Assembly (NCBI RefSeq): GCF_002754475.1
Contig: NZ_PEFL01000002.1
Span: 682,001 to 746,000, forward strand
Reading direction: 5' to 3'
DNA from: Comamonas sp. 26
GTDB taxonomy: Bacteria > Pseudomonadota > Gammaproteobacteria > Burkholderiales > Burkholderiaceae_C
DNA length: 64,000 nucleotides
Both the position numbers and the translations under genes were made by a program. Below are positions 25,183 through 35,465 of the stretch, piece by piece; position 1 is the first letter of the stretch; each line of letters starts with the position of its first letter. Below the pieces are notes generated by a model. That model was not told the origin of the DNA, made no database searches, and saw only the letters and a program-made list of their open reading frames with translations.

Positions 25183-27099
25183 TTACTCCACTGTCACACT
25201 TTTAGCCAAGTTTCGGGGCTTGTCCACATCGGTGCCACGAGCCAGAGCGGTGTGATACGCCAGCAACTGCAGCGGCACCACGTGCAGAATGGGGCTGAGC
25301 GCGCCGTAGTTTTCAGGCATGCGAATCACATGCATGCCTTCAGCACTTTCAATATTGCTCTTGGCATCGGCCAGCACGTACAGCACACCACCGCGCGCGC
25401 GCACTTCCTGCATATTGCTCTTGAGCTTTTCCAGTAGCTCGTCGTTAGGTGCCACGATAGCCACGGGCATATTGCTGTCCACCAGTGCCAGTGGGCCGTG
25501 CTTGAGCTCACCCGCAGGGTAAGCCTCGGCATGGATATAGCTGATTTCCTTGAGCTTGAGCGCGCCTTCCAGCGCGATGGGGTAGTGGATGCCACGGCCC
25601 AGGAAGAGCGCATTTTCTTTCTTTGCAAAGTCTTCAGCCCAGCTGATGATCTGCGGCTCCAGAGCCAGCACCGATTGCAGTGCAACAGGCAGGTGGCGCA
25701 TGGCAGATAGGTACTGCTGCTCTTTCTCTTCAGTCAGTCGGCCCTTGGACTGTGCCAGTGCCAGCGTCAGCAGGAACAGACCTGCCAGCTGTGTCGTAAA
25801 GGCCTTGGTCGATGCCACGCCAATTTCCACGCCTGCGCGGGTGATATAGGCCAGCTCGCATTCACGCACCATGGCACTGGTGGCCACGTTGCAGATGGTC
25901 AGCGTGTGCTTCATGCCCAGGCCTTGAGCATGGCGCAAGGCTGCCAAAGTGTCGGCAGTCTCACCCGACTGGCTGATGGTGACGATCAGCGTCCTGGGGT
26001 CGGACACGCTGGTGCGATAGCGGTATTCACTGGCCACTTCCACGCTGCAGGGGATGCCGGCAATGGCTTCAATCCAGTACTTGGCGGTGCAGCCGCTGTA
26101 GTAGCTGGTGCCGCAAGCCAGAATCAGCACGCGGTCGATTTCCTTGAATACACGCCATGCGGCTGCGCCGGTCTTGCCTTCAGGCGTGACCCCATCAAAC
26201 AGCTCAGGGGCAATGTTTTCCACACCTTCAAGCGTGTCGCCAAAGGCGCGGGGCTGCTCGAAGATTTCTTTTTGCATGTAATGGCGGTAAGGGCCCAGCT
26301 CGGCAGCGCCGCTGTGCGCGTGTACGGTCTTTACAGGGCGCTGTTTCTCAGTCAGGCGCTCACCGCTCTTGCTCACAACCCAGTAACGGCCGGGCTGCAG
26401 GTCAACCAGGTCGCCCTCTTCCAGATAGATGATCTGGTCAGTCACACCAGCCAGTGCCATGGCATCGCTGGCCAGGAAGTGCTCAGAACCTTCCTTGCCC
26501 ACACCCAAAATCAGTGGTGAGCCTGCACGGGCACCTACCACGCGGTGAGGCTCGTCCTTGTGCATAACGCCAATGGCGAATGCGCCATGCAGACGGGTCG
26601 TTGCAGCCTGCACCGCTTCAAACAGATCGCCGCTGTAAAGGCTGTCCACCAGATGGGCAATGACTTCAGTATCGGTCTGGCTTGCAAATACATAGCCCTT
26701 GCCTTGCAGTTCGCTACGCAGAGCTTCGTAGTTTTCGATGATGCCGTTGTGCACGAGTGCCACGCGGGCTGGCGCATCGGCATCCGCCACAGCCGAAATG
26801 CCTGGGCCATGGCTGAAGTGTGGGTGGGCGTTGCGAACAGCAGGTTCACCATGGGTAGCCCAGCGAGTGTGGGCAATACCTGTCAGGCCACCCACATGCT
26901 CGGTCTTGACCTGTTCCATCAGCTCTGCCACGCGGGCCGTAGAGCGGGCGCGCTTCAGGCCAAGACTCAGACCATTGGCATCGAGTGCCTGCACGGCAAC
27001 GCCGCAGGAGTCATAGCCACGGTACTCCAGTCGCTGCAGACCCTGGACCAGAACAGGAACGATATCGCGGTCAGAAACCGCAGCAACAATGCCACACAT
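25183..27099 (-). CDS. glmS: Glutamine-fructose-6-phosphate aminotransferase (isomerising)
   Basis: GlmS makes glucosamine-6-phosphate from fructose-6-phosphate and glutamine, the first step to UDP-GlcNAc for cell wall and lipopolysaccharide. The 638-residue protein starts with the catalytic Cys2 (MCGIVAAVS) of its glutaminase domain. [10 protein letters not shown] and the [10 protein letters not shown] motif belong to that domain. Two SIS sugar-isomerase domains follow, with ACGTSYYSG and [11 protein letters not shown]. The C-terminus ends in the usual AKSVTVE. Upstream an AT-rich dyad is shared with the divergent Lrp-type gene. No glmS ribozyme is visible, as expected outside Gram-positives. 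Confidence 0.95.
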   Translation of the reverse strand: MCGIVAAVSDRDIVPVLVQGLQRLEYRGYDSCGVAVQALDANGLSLGLKRARSTARVAELMEQVKTEHVGGLTGIAHTRWATHGEPAVRNAHPHFSHGPGISAVADADAPARVALVHNGIIENYEALRSELQGKGYVFASQTDTEVIAHLVDSLYSGDLFEAVQAATTRLHGAFAIGVMHKDEPHRVVGARAGSPLILGVGKEGSEHFLASDAMALAGVTDQIIYLEEGDLVDLQPGRYWVVSKSGERLTEKQRPVKTVHAHSGAAELGPYRHYMQKEIFEQPRAFGDTLEGVENIAPELFDGVTPEGKTGAAAWRVFKEIDRVLILACGTSYYSGCTAKYWIEAIAGIPCSVEVASEYRYRTSVSDPRTLIVTISQSGETADTLAALRHAQGLGMKHTLTICNVATSAMVRECELAYITRAGVEIGVASTKAFTTQLAGLFLLTLALAQSKGRLTEEKEQQYLSAMRHLPVALQSVLALEPQIISWAEDFAKKENALFLGRGIHYPIALEGALKLKEISYIHAEAYPAGELKHGPLALVDSNMPVAIVAPNDELLEKLKSNMQEVRARGGVLYVLADAKSNIESAEGMHVIRMPENYGALSPILHVVPLQLLAYHTALARGTDVDKPRNLAKSVTVE

Positions 27100-27140
27100 A
27101 GATGTACACCTCAGGTTGAATTGCTGGGCATAGTACCCGC

Positions 27141-27192
27141 TGAAATATTCAATATATCTTCAAATAATTGCATATATTGAATTAATATTTCA
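27141..27192. promoter_or_regulatory. Large AT-rich dyad between glmS and the Lrp-type gene
   Basis: TGAAATATT and CAATATAT on the left are mirrored by ATATATTG and AATATTTCA on the right. The arms span 52 bases in a very AT-rich gap, suiting a multi-dimer Lrp/AsnC binding site. It would overlap both promoters. Confidence 0.55.
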
Positions 27193-27235
27193 CCATACTT
27201 AATGATTGATTTTTTATTCAATAAAATTACTTTTA

Positions 27236-27736
27236 ATGAACAAAAATTCCATCAACCTAGATGCTGCTGATCTTCAACTGCTGAGGCAGCTTCAGCGAGA
27301 TGCCAGTCTCAGCAATCATGCTCTGGCCCAATTGCTGCATCTGTCCGCCCCCACCTGCCTGCGCCGCGTCAAGCGCCTGCAAGAGCTCGGACTGATAGAG
27401 AAACAGGTAGCCATTCTGAACAGCGAGCAACTGGCCAAGCTGACTGGTCATGGCCTGCAGGTCATTGTGGAAGTCTCACTGGACCGGCAAGACAGCACGG
27501 CCTTGTTGCAATTCGAGCACAAAGCCATTGCCGAGCCCTGGGTGCAGCAATGCTGGCGTGTATCTCCTGGCCCCGACTTCATTCTGATCATCGCAGCGAC
27601 CGACATGCCTGCCTACCTGGCCCTCAGCCAGAAGCTTTTTACCCAAGATGCGAATGTGCGCAATGTCAAAGCATTCTTCAGCATAAAGCGTGCAAAGTTC
27701 AGCACTGAATTACCAATTCCTGAAAAGCATCACTAA
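27236..27736 (+). CDS. Lrp/AsnC family transcriptional regulator
   Basis: This 166-residue protein of the leucine-responsive family has the helix-turn-helix at about residues 18-60 (ASLSNHALAQLLHLSAPTCL). A RAM ligand/oligomerisation domain follows (about 75-150), with VVE-like strands and a CWRVSPGPDFILII motif. I chose the ATG at 27236, which begins the normal domain; an upstream start adds ten hydrophobic residues. It diverges from glmS across a 136-base gap containing a long dyad. It probably regulates itself and perhaps glmS. Confidence 0.87.
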   Translation: MNKNSINLDAADLQLLRQLQRDASLSNHALAQLLHLSAPTCLRRVKRLQELGLIEKQVAILNSEQLAKLTGHGLQVIVEVSLDRQDSTALLQFEHKAIAEPWVQQCWRVSPGPDFILIIAATDMPAYLALSQKLFTQDANVRNVKAFFSIKRAKFSTELPIPEKHH

Positions 27737-27864
27737 CCAGTCATCAACATGTATTTATGCTCTTGATGTGTGGCAAATATGCTGCGCTATCGCGTTAAGT
27801 TTTGATACAAATTTTTTTTAATTCGACTATTCTCACCACTTTGACTTAACGCAAGTTTCGCCAG

Positions 27865-29001
27865 ATGCCTCTGCATCGAGAGATTCACCGTCGTACCTAC
27901 CCTTTGCGCGCCTCTTATTTGACATTGGCGGGCATTGTGGTTGCCGCAAGTTTGGCGTATCACCCGTCCAATATTGCATGGTGGGCATTCACTGCGGTAA
28001 GTGCACTGATCTGGCCTCATATTGCCTTTTTGCATTCGCGACACCACCAAGACCCGTTTCATGCGGAGTATATAAATTGCCTGGTCGATGCCCTAATCAT
28101 CGGCAGTTGGGTAGCACTCATGCACTGGAGCCTGCTGCCCAGCTTCTGCATCCTGGCCATCGGTGTGGCTGACCGCTTCTACACCGGGCTCAAGCGCCGC
28201 TGGCCTTCTACATTGATTGCCTTACTCATAGGCATGCTGATGATGTCTGCGCTGATCCACCCTGCTCCCCAGTGGGATGCACCTCTAGTCGTTCAGCTAA
28301 GTCTGTTGCCATTAATCATCCTTCACAGCGCCTATGCCAGCTGGTCCACTCTCAGCATGCTCAAGACATTGGCCAAGCAAAATCTTCAGCTCAGATTACT
28401 GGGCCGCATTGACCCCCTGACCACGGTTTACAGTCGTGATTACTGGTGGAAAAAGGCCCGCACTGCACTGCAGCAATATCGAACCTCTCAAGAACAAACC
28501 AGCCTGCTCGTCATTGACATTGATCGCTTCAAAACCGTCAACGACGACTACGGCCATATTGTGGGCGACGAGGTTTTAAAGCAGATTGGCCTGAGCATTC
28601 GCAATTGCCTGCGTAGCCACGATATTGCTGGCCGCTACGGCGGCGATGAATTCACCGTCCTGTGCAAGCACGCCAATGCAAAAGAGGCATATTCCATCGC
28701 CCTGCGTATTTGCGACAAGCTAGCTCAAATACGCATTCGCGAATATCCAGACTTACGTGTCAGTGCGAGTATTGGTGTCGCTGCTGCAGATGTCAGCATT
28801 GGCTCGGTCACCGAATGGGTCAAGGCCGCCGATAGTGCGCTCTACAGCGCCAAAAATGCGGGCCGCGATCAAGTCTTTGACGTGTCAGCCAGCGTGCCCC
28901 TGAATTCTCACAGCCCGGCAACCATACCGATGCCGTTTGAAGCCACTCTGAAGCCTGCTGACACCCAGTCCCAAAAGCAGCAGGAGCGAAGCAGCGCCTG
29001 A
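27865..29001 (+). CDS. Membrane diguanylate cyclase (MASE2-GGDEF)
   Basis: This 378-residue protein makes cyclic di-GMP. The N-terminal part (about residues 15-160) has several membrane segments with features of a MASE2 sensor (PLRASYLTLAGIVVA, YHPSNIAWW). The GGDEF domain covers about residues 185-345. It has the intact catalytic motif RYGGDEF and, five residues upstream, the RxxD inhibitory site (RSHD), so product feedback is expected. The C-terminal tail of about 35 residues is Pro/Ser-rich. No EAL domain is present. Confidence 0.92.
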   Translation: MPLHREIHRRTYPLRASYLTLAGIVVAASLAYHPSNIAWWAFTAVSALIWPHIAFLHSRHHQDPFHAEYINCLVDALIIGSWVALMHWSLLPSFCILAIGVADRFYTGLKRRWPSTLIALLIGMLMMSALIHPAPQWDAPLVVQLSLLPLIILHSAYASWSTLSMLKTLAKQNLQLRLLGRIDPLTTVYSRDYWWKKARTALQQYRTSQEQTSLLVIDIDRFKTVNDDYGHIVGDEVLKQIGLSIRNCLRSHDIAGRYGGDEFTVLCKHANAKEAYSIALRICDKLAQIRIREYPDLRVSASIGVAAADVSIGSVTEWVKAADSALYSAKNAGRDQVFDVSASVPLNSHSPATIPMPFEATLKPADTQSQKQQERSSA

Positions 29002-29031
29002 TACGGGCATACGCTGCTAGCGTCTCGCTTC

Positions 29032-29826
29032 TCAGGCCTTAAGCCAACTCATCTGCAACTGGCAACCCACATTGGGTTGGGCCTCAATCTCAGCCTTGCC
29101 ACCATGGCGGCGGCAAATATTGCGCACCAGCACCAGGCCCGTGCCCACACCTTCAAAATCGGCCTCGCGGTGCATGCGCTGAAACACGCCAAACAGCTTG
29201 CCTGCACGTGACTGATCAAAGCCCACACCATTGTCAGCAATCGCGATCACACAATCCCTGCCCTGCATCTCGTGGCGCACATCCACCTGAATCCGCGCCT
29301 GAGGCACAGACCGGGTGAACTTGATGGCATTGCTCAGAGCTGCCGTCAGCGCCAACTCCAGCAAATACGGGTCGGCCTGCACTGCCGGCGCAGTCGCTGG
29401 CAAGCCCCATTCAATCTGTCTGCCCTCTGCATCGGCCTGCAAGCGCTGCTGCACGCTATGCAGCACAGGCAACACATCCACGGACTGCAACTGCAGTACT
29501 TGACGATCGGCCCGCGACAATTGCAGCAAGCCATCGAACATGGCGGCCATGCGCTGGGACGATTGGTCCATGGTCTGCAAAAAGCTGAGCGCCTCTTCCA
29601 GGTCATCAGCACTGGGGTTGGGCGACTGCAGCAACTCGGCAATCAGCGGGTTGAAGGCCAGCACATGGCGCAGCGGTGCGCGCAAGTCGTGCGATACCGC
29701 ATGCAACCATTCCTGCTGCGAGCTGCGCAGGGCTGCCAGCTCGGCATCGCGCCGCGCCAGCAGCGCCAGCGCCTCTTGCAGCGTCTGAGGCGCCATGTTT
29801 TCAAAAGCGTGTTGCGCTTGATTCAT
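29032..29826 (-). CDS. Sensor histidine kinase without a sensor domain
   Basis: This 264-residue cytoplasmic protein is a histidine kinase reduced to its catalytic core. A short coiled coil (about residues 15-40) leads to the dimerisation/H-box SHDLRAPLRHV with phosphorylatable H46. The ATPase domain shows the N-box ALSNAIKFT, the G1 box DNGVGFD and GVGTGLVLVRNI. There is no membrane segment, PAS or GAF domain. It resembles the C-terminal kinase core of phytochrome-type sensors. Its start overlaps the glmU stop by one base (TGATG), so it is translated with glmU. No response regulator is adjacent. Confidence 0.85.
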   Translation of the reverse strand: MNQAQHAFENMAPQTLQEALALLARRDAELAALRSSQQEWLHAVSHDLRAPLRHVLAFNPLIAELLQSPNPSADDLEEALSFLQTMDQSSQRMAAMFDGLLQLSRADRQVLQLQSVDVLPVLHSVQQRLQADAEGRQIEWGLPATAPAVQADPYLLELALTAALSNAIKFTRSVPQARIQVDVRHEMQGRDCVIAIADNGVGFDQSRAGKLFGVFQRMHREADFEGVGTGLVLVRNICRRHGGKAEIEAQPNVGCQLQMSWLKA

Positions 29827-31256
29827 CAGGCTTTGGGCTGCTTTTCTGGGCGGTTCCAGTTGCTGATGCTGACCTGCTTGCCACGGCCCACGGTCAGCGC
29901 ACCGGCCTCGGTGCTCTTGGTCACCGTGGAGCCACCGCCTACAGTGCCGCCAGCGCCAATCGTCACCGGAGCCACCAGCACGCAGTTGCTGCCAATGTGC
30001 ACATCGGCCTCAATCACGGTGCGGTGCTTGTTCACGCCGTCATAGTTGGCGGTGATGCTGCCTGCGCCGTAGTTCACGCGCTCGCCTACCGTGGCATCAC
30101 CCAGATAGGCCAGATGATTGGCCTTGGCACCATCGGCTAGCGTGGAGTTCTTGACTTCCACAAAGTTGCCGATATGCACTTCGCGGCCCAGCTTGGCGCC
30201 GGGGCGCAGGCGGGCAAACGGGCCAATCAAGGCTCCCGCGCCCACTTCCACGCCCATTTTTTCGCCGTCGATATGTGTGAAGGGGTGAATGACGGCATTT
30301 TCAGCAATGCTCACATTGCTGATATGGCAATTGGCGCCAATGCGTGCGCCCGCGCCAATCGTGACATGGCCGGTAAAAACACAGTTCACATCAATTTCTA
30401 CGTCCTGCCCGCAGCTCAGGCTGGCCTTGGTGCCGCGCACATCATCACGCAGGTCAAAACGAGCCGGGTCAGCCATGCGTACCCCCTGCTCCATCAACTG
30501 GCGCGACTGGCGCAACTGGTGCGCCCGCTCCAGCTCGGCCAGTTGCAACGGGCTGTTGATGCCTGCGACCTGTAGCACATCGGCAATGCGGTGGCCCACC
30601 ACGGGCACGCCATCGGCCACGGCCATGGCGACGATGTCCGTCAGGTAATACTCGCCCTGTGCGTTGTTGTTGCTGAGTTTGGACAGCCATGCCGTCAGAT
30701 GCTTGGCAGGCACGGCCATGATGCCGCTGTAAATTTCGGTGATGGCGCGCTCGGCGTCATTCGCATCTTTTTGCTCGACGATGCGCTGCACCGTGCCGGC
30801 TTCGTTGCGCACGATGCGGCCATAGCCAGTCGGGTCAGGCATGGTCACCGTCAGCAGTGCCATCTTGCCTTCGCCTGCGGCGTAGAGCAGGCCCTGCAAC
30901 GTGTCGGCAGTGGTCAGTGGCACATCGCCAGACAGCACCACGACCAGACCATCCTCCTTGAGCGCAGGCACGGCCTGCTGCACGGCGTGGCCAGTGCCCA
31001 GCTGGGGCTCCTGGCGCACAAACTTCAGCTCCAGACCACCTTCACCACTGTTGGCGGCGGCGATGGCGGCCTCCACTTCTGCCGCACCATGACCCGTCAC
31101 CACCACCGCAGAGCGCGCCTTCAGCTGCGCTGCCGTATCCAGCACATGCTGCAGCAGAGCACGCCCAGCCAGCTTTTGCAGCACTTTGGGATGGCGGCTT
31201 TTCATGCGGGTGCCTTTGCCGGCGGCCATGATGACGATGTCCAGAGGTGCAGTCAT
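29826..31256 (-). CDS. glmU: Bifunctional UDP-GlcNAc pyrophosphorylase / GlcN-1-P acetyltransferase
   Basis: GlmU carries out the last two steps to UDP-GlcNAc: acetylation of glucosamine-1-phosphate and uridylyl transfer. The 476-residue protein opens with MTAPLDIVIMAAGKGTRMKS, the nucleotide-binding loop of the N-terminal Rossmann domain. LSGDVPLTTA and the VEQKDANDAER segment also belong there. The C-terminal half is a left-handed beta-helix with hexapeptide repeats. It holds the acetyltransferase motifs GPFARLRPGA, EVKNS and the NYDGVNKH loop. The start at 31256 fits the family; longer frames upstream are not supported. With glmS five kilobases away, most of the amino-sugar pathway is local. 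Confidence 0.95.
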   Translation of the reverse strand: MTAPLDIVIMAAGKGTRMKSRHPKVLQKLAGRALLQHVLDTAAQLKARSAVVVTGHGAAEVEAAIAAANSGEGGLELKFVRQEPQLGTGHAVQQAVPALKEDGLVVVLSGDVPLTTADTLQGLLYAAGEGKMALLTVTMPDPTGYGRIVRNEAGTVQRIVEQKDANDAERAITEIYSGIMAVPAKHLTAWLSKLSNNNAQGEYYLTDIVAMAVADGVPVVGHRIADVLQVAGINSPLQLAELERAHQLRQSRQLMEQGVRMADPARFDLRDDVRGTKASLSCGQDVEIDVNCVFTGHVTIGAGARIGANCHISNVSIAENAVIHPFTHIDGEKMGVEVGAGALIGPFARLRPGAKLGREVHIGNFVEVKNSTLADGAKANHLAYLGDATVGERVNYGAGSITANYDGVNKHRTVIEADVHIGSNCVLVAPVTIGAGGTVGGGSTVTKSTEAGALTVGRGKQVSISNWNRPEKQPKA

Positions 31257-31373
31257 AGTTCTTGAGAAGATAAAAAACCACCCAATTATCGGCCCATCAC
31301 AGCGCCCAGCTGTGACAAGCATCATCCAAAGAGTCCGCAAGAGTCGTGTCAAACGCCTTATGCTTGCGCGGCA

Positions 31374-32360
31374 ATGCCCCACGCTACCACCAGCCCGACC
31401 CCGCTGCTTCGCACCCGCGCCATTGGCGCAGGCCATCTTCGCGCCTTTCTGGCCGTGGCCCGGCACCTGAATTTTCGCGCCGCCGCCGATGAACTGGCCC
31501 TGACCCAGTCCGCCGTCAGCCGCCAGATTCAGTCGCTGGAAGACGAGGTTGGCATCCCTCTCTTTCTGCGCCACTCCCGCGCCGTCGAGCTGACGGGTGC
31601 CGGTGCCCAGTTGCTGCACGCCGTGCAACCCGCGCTGGAATCTATTGACAGCACCGTACGCCAGATTCGCCAAACGGCGGGGCGCAAAAGCGTGGCCATC
31701 ACCACCTGGGCCAGCTTTGCCGCCATGTGGCTGATTCCCCGCCTGGAAGCTTTTCAGCGCAGCCACCCTGATATCGACATACGCATCGACACGGGCGACG
31801 CCGTGGTCGATCTTGAGACCACTGATGTCGATCTGGCTATCCGCTACAGCAAGGCCGTAGATGCATCTGCGCGATCTGTTCAGCCCTTGTTTGGCGAAGA
31901 GCTGGTACTGGTCGCCAGCCCCGCACTATTAAAGTGCGGCCCTGCACTGCGCACCCCTGCCGATGCGGCCTACTACACGCTGATTGAAACCGGCGATGTG
32001 CACCGCATGCCTCATCTGGAGTGGCTAAGCTGGCAGCGCTGGTTTGCCGCCAACGGCTGCGACCAGCTGCAACCGCCGCGCTGGCTGTACTTCAACTACG
32101 CCCACCAGATCGTGCAGGCCGCACTGGCCGGGCAAGGACTGGCCATTGCCCGCCTGCCGCTGGTCACCGATGCACTGGCCGCCGGTGACTTGGTCGAAGT
32201 ACTGCCTAAGCACCGACTGGCGTCCCCCCTGTCGTACTGGCTGCTGCAAGGCCCGCGCAGCCATGAGCGGGCCGAGGTGCAGGCTTTTTGCCAATGGCTG
32301 ATGACCGAAGCCGACAAAACCCGCGCCGCCATGCAAGACGAACAAACGATCAAGCCATAA
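31374..32360 (+). CDS. LysR family transcriptional regulator
   Basis: This 328-residue LysR-type regulator has its helix-turn-helix at about residues 25-85 (HLNFRAAADELALTQSAVSR). The effector domain begins near VAITTWASFAAMWLIPRL, a GcvA-like subtype. It diverges from glmU across about 117 bases, but no target operon is clear because tyrS on its other side is convergent. It may act at a distance or only on itself. Confidence 0.9.
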   Translation: MPHATTSPTPLLRTRAIGAGHLRAFLAVARHLNFRAAADELALTQSAVSRQIQSLEDEVGIPLFLRHSRAVELTGAGAQLLHAVQPALESIDSTVRQIRQTAGRKSVAITTWASFAAMWLIPRLEAFQRSHPDIDIRIDTGDAVVDLETTDVDLAIRYSKAVDASARSVQPLFGEELVLVASPALLKCGPALRTPADAAYYTLIETGDVHRMPHLEWLSWQRWFAANGCDQLQPPRWLYFNYAHQIVQAALAGQGLAIARLPLVTDALAAGDLVEVLPKHRLASPLSYWLLQGPRSHERAEVQAFCQWLMTEADKTRAAMQDEQTIKP

Positions 32361-32362
32361 GC

Positions 32363-32454
32363 AAAAAGAGAGCTGCTCGCGCATGATCTGCAAAGGTTTC
32401 AAATACAAAAGAATTTGAAACACAGCAGTATCAAGCGTAAGCAGCTCTCTTTTT
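32363..32454. repeat. Nested inverted repeat acting as a bidirectional terminator
   Basis: Outer arms AAAAAGAGAGCTGCT (32363-32377) and AGCAGCTCTCTTTTT (32440-32454) are perfect. Inside lies a second stem, GTTTCAAAT/ATTTGAAAC (32396-32421). The T runs on both strands suit a terminator for both LysR and tyrS. The AGCTGCT core makes it a member of the dispersed repeat family. Confidence 0.75.
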
Positions 32455-32546
32455 AGAGATCATTCCCTCTAACGCGTCGAGTGGGTCCCCTTCCTTAGCG
32501 CAATGCGCGTAGAGAAAGAGGAGAAGGCGCAAAGCGCCTCAGGCAG

Positions 32547-33779
32547 TTAGCTCAAAGTCACTCGCGCAAACTTGCGCTTGCCCACTTGCAACACAAAAGT
32601 GCCCGCATCCAGCTTCAAGCCCTTGTCGCTGATCACCACGCCATCAACGCGCACACCGCCGCCGTCAATCAGGCGGTTGGCTTCGCCATTCGACGCGGCA
32701 AGATTGGCTTGCTTGACCAACGCAGCAATGCCCATGGGGGCGCCCGAGAAGGCCACTTCAGGAATTTCATCAGGAATGCCGCCCTTGGAGCGGTTGATGA
32801 AGTCCTGCTCGGCTGCATCGGCGGCTTCGGCACTGTGGAAGCGCGCAGTGATTTCCTTGGCCAGCGCCACCTTAGCGTGCTTGGGGTTGCCACCGGCTTC
32901 AATCTCGGCCTTGAGCGCCGCAATGTCGGCCAAGCTCTTGAAGGACAGCAGGGTGTACCAGTCCCACATCAGCGTGTCGGAGATCGACAGCACCTTGGCG
33001 AACATGGTGTTGGCGTCTTCGGTAATGCCGATGTAATTGTTCTTGGACTTGGACATCTTGTCCACGCCATCCAGCCCCACCAGCAAAGGCATTGTGAGCA
33101 CGCACTGCGCCTCTTGCCCATACTCGACCTGCAAATGGCGACCCATCAGCAGATTGAACTTCTGGTCCGTTCCGCCCAGCTCCAGATCAGACTTGAGTGC
33201 CACCGAGTCGTAACCCTGCAGCAGCGGGTACAGAAACTCGTGCAGGCTGATCGAGCTGCCTTCGGTGAAACGGGTGTGAAAGTCGTTGCGCTCCATCATG
33301 CGCGCCACCGTGTACTTGGCCGACAGCTGAATCATGCCGCGTGCGCCCAGTTGGTCGCACCATTCGCTGTTGTAACGTACTTCGGTCTTGGTCGGGTCCA
33401 GCACCTTGGCAGCCTGGGTGTAGTAAGTCTCGGCGTTGACCTTGATCTGCTCGGCAGTCAGCGGCGGGCGGGTCGAATTACGGCCCGAGGGGTCGCCAAT
33501 CAGCGTGGTGAAGTCACCGATCAGGAAAATGACCGTGTGACCCAGATCCTGCAACTGGCGCATCTTGTTGAGCACCACAGTGTGGCCCAGATGGATGTCA
33601 GGAGCCGTTGGGTCCAGACCCAGCTTGATGCGCAAAGGCACGCCCGTGGCTTCGGACTTGGCCAGTTTCTTGATCCATTCGTCCTTGGGCAACAGTTCAT
33701 CGACCCCACGAAGAGTGACTTCCAGCGCTTGGTTCACTCTGTCGGTCACGGGGAAACTTGTAACAGCAGATTGATTCAT
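32547..33779 (-). CDS. tyrS: Tyrosyl-tRNA synthetase
   Basis: This class I synthetase charges tRNA-Tyr with tyrosine. The 410-residue protein has the HIGH-type motif HLGH in [16 protein letters not shown] and KMSKSKNNY. It ends in an S4 RNA-binding domain (about residues 340-410) with [15 protein letters not shown] placed the start at the Met of [11 protein letters not shown]; the longer frame adds 53 residues unlike the family. It diverges from the M23 peptidase gene, an arrangement typical of Burkholderiales. Confidence 0.95.
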   Translation of the reverse strand: MNQSAVTSFPVTDRVNQALEVTLRGVDELLPKDEWIKKLAKSEATGVPLRIKLGLDPTAPDIHLGHTVVLNKMRQLQDLGHTVIFLIGDFTTLIGDPSGRNSTRPPLTAEQIKVNAETYYTQAAKVLDPTKTEVRYNSEWCDQLGARGMIQLSAKYTVARMMERNDFHTRFTEGSSISLHEFLYPLLQGYDSVALKSDLELGGTDQKFNLLMGRHLQVEYGQEAQCVLTMPLLVGLDGVDKMSKSKNNYIGITEDANTMFAKVLSISDTLMWDWYTLLSFKSLADIAALKAEIEAGGNPKHAKVALAKEITARFHSAEAADAAEQDFINRSKGGIPDEIPEVAFSGAPMGIAALVKQANLAASNGEANRLIDGGGVRVDGVVISDKGLKLDAGTFVLQVGKRKFARVTLS

Positions 33780-33910
33780 AAGGGTTTTTCGGCAGGCGCG
33801 GTAGGACGCGGTCGATATACTTGGGGGTTTGGTGTTACGGTCAATTCTAGACTGCTCCCTCATATAGACCTCTGTGGATGGACTTATGGAACGGTTGAGC
33901 TGATGGAGTC

Positions 33911-35329
33911 GTGTCGACCGCAACAAAGGCCAATTCAACAGACACGCTCTCCCAAGGATTTGAAGTTTTGATTACTGGCTTGAAAAATGCCGGCGTTACC
34001 CTGTGGGTGCAGCTGACATCGGCCCTGCAAAAACACCCCAAGCGCGCCACGGCTGCGCTGGCAACTGTTTTGCTGACCGGTGGCAGTGGTGCCTTTGCTG
34101 TGGCCAGCCTCGGCCCAGACCCCGCCGACCTCCCCGTTCGCACGCTGACTGAAACCGTTCCCTCGCTGGCCGCTGGTCAGGACCTGGCAGAACTGACAGA
34201 CGTGCAGTCTTTCTCTCTTTACCGTTCTGAAACCACCCGTGGCAACGACACGGCCGAGTCGCTGCTGCAGCGCCTTGGCATTGCCGACCCACAGGCCGCA
34301 GCCTTTCTGCGCAGCAACGATGCCATGCGCCAGAACGTACTCGGCCGTGCCGGTCGCCTGGTTTCCGCCGAAACCACGCCCGACCACCAGTTGAGCCAGC
34401 TGACCGTGCGCTGGGCACCCAACGAAGATGGCACCTTCCAGCGCCTGACCGTAGGTCGCGTTGAAGGCAAGCTGCAATCCAAGATCGAAACCGGCAAACT
34501 CACCGCCTCGCCTCGTCTGGCCGGCGGCGTCATTCGTTCCTCGTTCTTTGCGGCCACCGACGCAGCCGACATCCCAGACTCCGTCACCATGCAGATGTCT
34601 GACATCTTTCAAGGTGATCTGGACTTCCGCCGCGGCCTGCGCAAGGGCGACCGCTTTGCCGTGGTCTACGAATCACTGGAAGCCGATGGCGAGCCTCTGC
34701 GCGCTGGCCGCGTGCTGAGTACCGAGTTCCACAACAACGGCAGGACACATCAGGCCATGTGGTTCCAGGAAGCCAGCAAAAAAGGCGCCTACTACACGCT
34801 GGACGGCAAGAGCCTGCGCCAGGCCTACCTGAACTACCCGGTGGAGTTCTCCCGCATCAGCAGCGGCTTCTCCATGCGTGTGCACCCCATTCACAAAACC
34901 TGGCGCGCTCACCTGGGTACCGACTTTGCGGCAGCCACTGGCACCAAGGTTCGCACTGTGGGTGACGGCACCGTGTCCTTTGCCGGTGTGCAAAACGGCT
35001 ATGGCAATGTGATTTTTGTCGAGCACGCCAACCATCAGACCACCGTCTACGCACACCTGAGCCGCATTGATGTCAAGCAAGGCCAGCGTGTCGAGCAAAG
35101 CGACATCATCGGTGCCGTGGGCTCCACCGGCTGGGCCACTGGCCCGCACCTGCACTTCGAGTTCCGCGAAAAGGGCGAGCAGCGTGACCCGCTGACCATC
35201 GCCAAAATCACCGATGCAGCCCAACCCATCAGCAAGGCTGCACGCCCTGATTTTGACAAGCTGGCTGCGCAGATGCGCATCGAGCTCAATGCCGGCACGC
35301 AATCCTATTCCGTGGCCAGTGCACGCTGA
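33911..35329 (+). CDS. M23 family metallopeptidase (LytM-type)
   Basis: This 472-residue protein is a probable peptidoglycan endopeptidase or divisome regulator in the periplasm. A membrane-anchor segment lies at about residues 48-68 ([20 protein letters not shown]). A middle region follows, similar to the Csd3/OapA-type linker of M23 proteins. The LytM domain (about 320-420) has the zinc ligands in HLGTDF and the HLHFEFRE motif, and [10 protein letters not shown]. The start is a GTG with GGAG two bases upstream, an unusually tight spacing, so the exact start is uncertain. It is followed by the amino-sugar recycling gene anmK. Confidence 0.88.
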   Translation: MSTATKANSTDTLSQGFEVLITGLKNAGVTLWVQLTSALQKHPKRATAALATVLLTGGSGAFAVASLGPDPADLPVRTLTETVPSLAAGQDLAELTDVQSFSLYRSETTRGNDTAESLLQRLGIADPQAAAFLRSNDAMRQNVLGRAGRLVSAETTPDHQLSQLTVRWAPNEDGTFQRLTVGRVEGKLQSKIETGKLTASPRLAGGVIRSSFFAATDAADIPDSVTMQMSDIFQGDLDFRRGLRKGDRFAVVYESLEADGEPLRAGRVLSTEFHNNGRTHQAMWFQEASKKGAYYTLDGKSLRQAYLNYPVEFSRISSGFSMRVHPIHKTWRAHLGTDFAAATGTKVRTVGDGTVSFAGVQNGYGNVIFVEHANHQTTVYAHLSRIDVKQGQRVEQSDIIGAVGSTGWATGPHLHFEFREKGEQRDPLTIAKITDAAQPISKAARPDFDKLAAQMRIELNAGTQSYSVASAR

Positions 35330-35348
35330 TCTGGCCAGACACCATCCC

Positions 35349-35375
35349 AAAGGGCTGCAATTGCAGCCCTTTTTT
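35349..35375 (+). terminator. Terminator after the M23 peptidase
   Basis: AAAGGGCTGC/GCAGCCCTTT with an AATT loop is a perfect palindrome followed by T residues, 20 bases after the stop. Confidence 0.9.
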
Positions 35376-35389
35376 ATGCTCAAAATAGG

Positions 35390-35425
35390 CTGTAGCGCTT
35401 GATGTACATGCGCTATTCGCTACAG
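35390..35425. repeat. Dispersed inverted repeat copy
   Basis: CTGTAGCG and CGCTACAG (8-bp perfect arms, 20-base spacer) lie between the terminator and anmK. The left arm reads on into CTT, as in the copies at 2053 and 11372. Confidence 0.65.
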
Positions 35426-35465
35426 CTAAGATAGTAAATACTGCGCCAACTCTGTGACCTGAACT

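Noticed and set aside
25183..27099. glmS ribozyme
   Set aside because: The leader is short and AT-rich with a regulator-type dyad, and the ribozyme is not known from this lineage.
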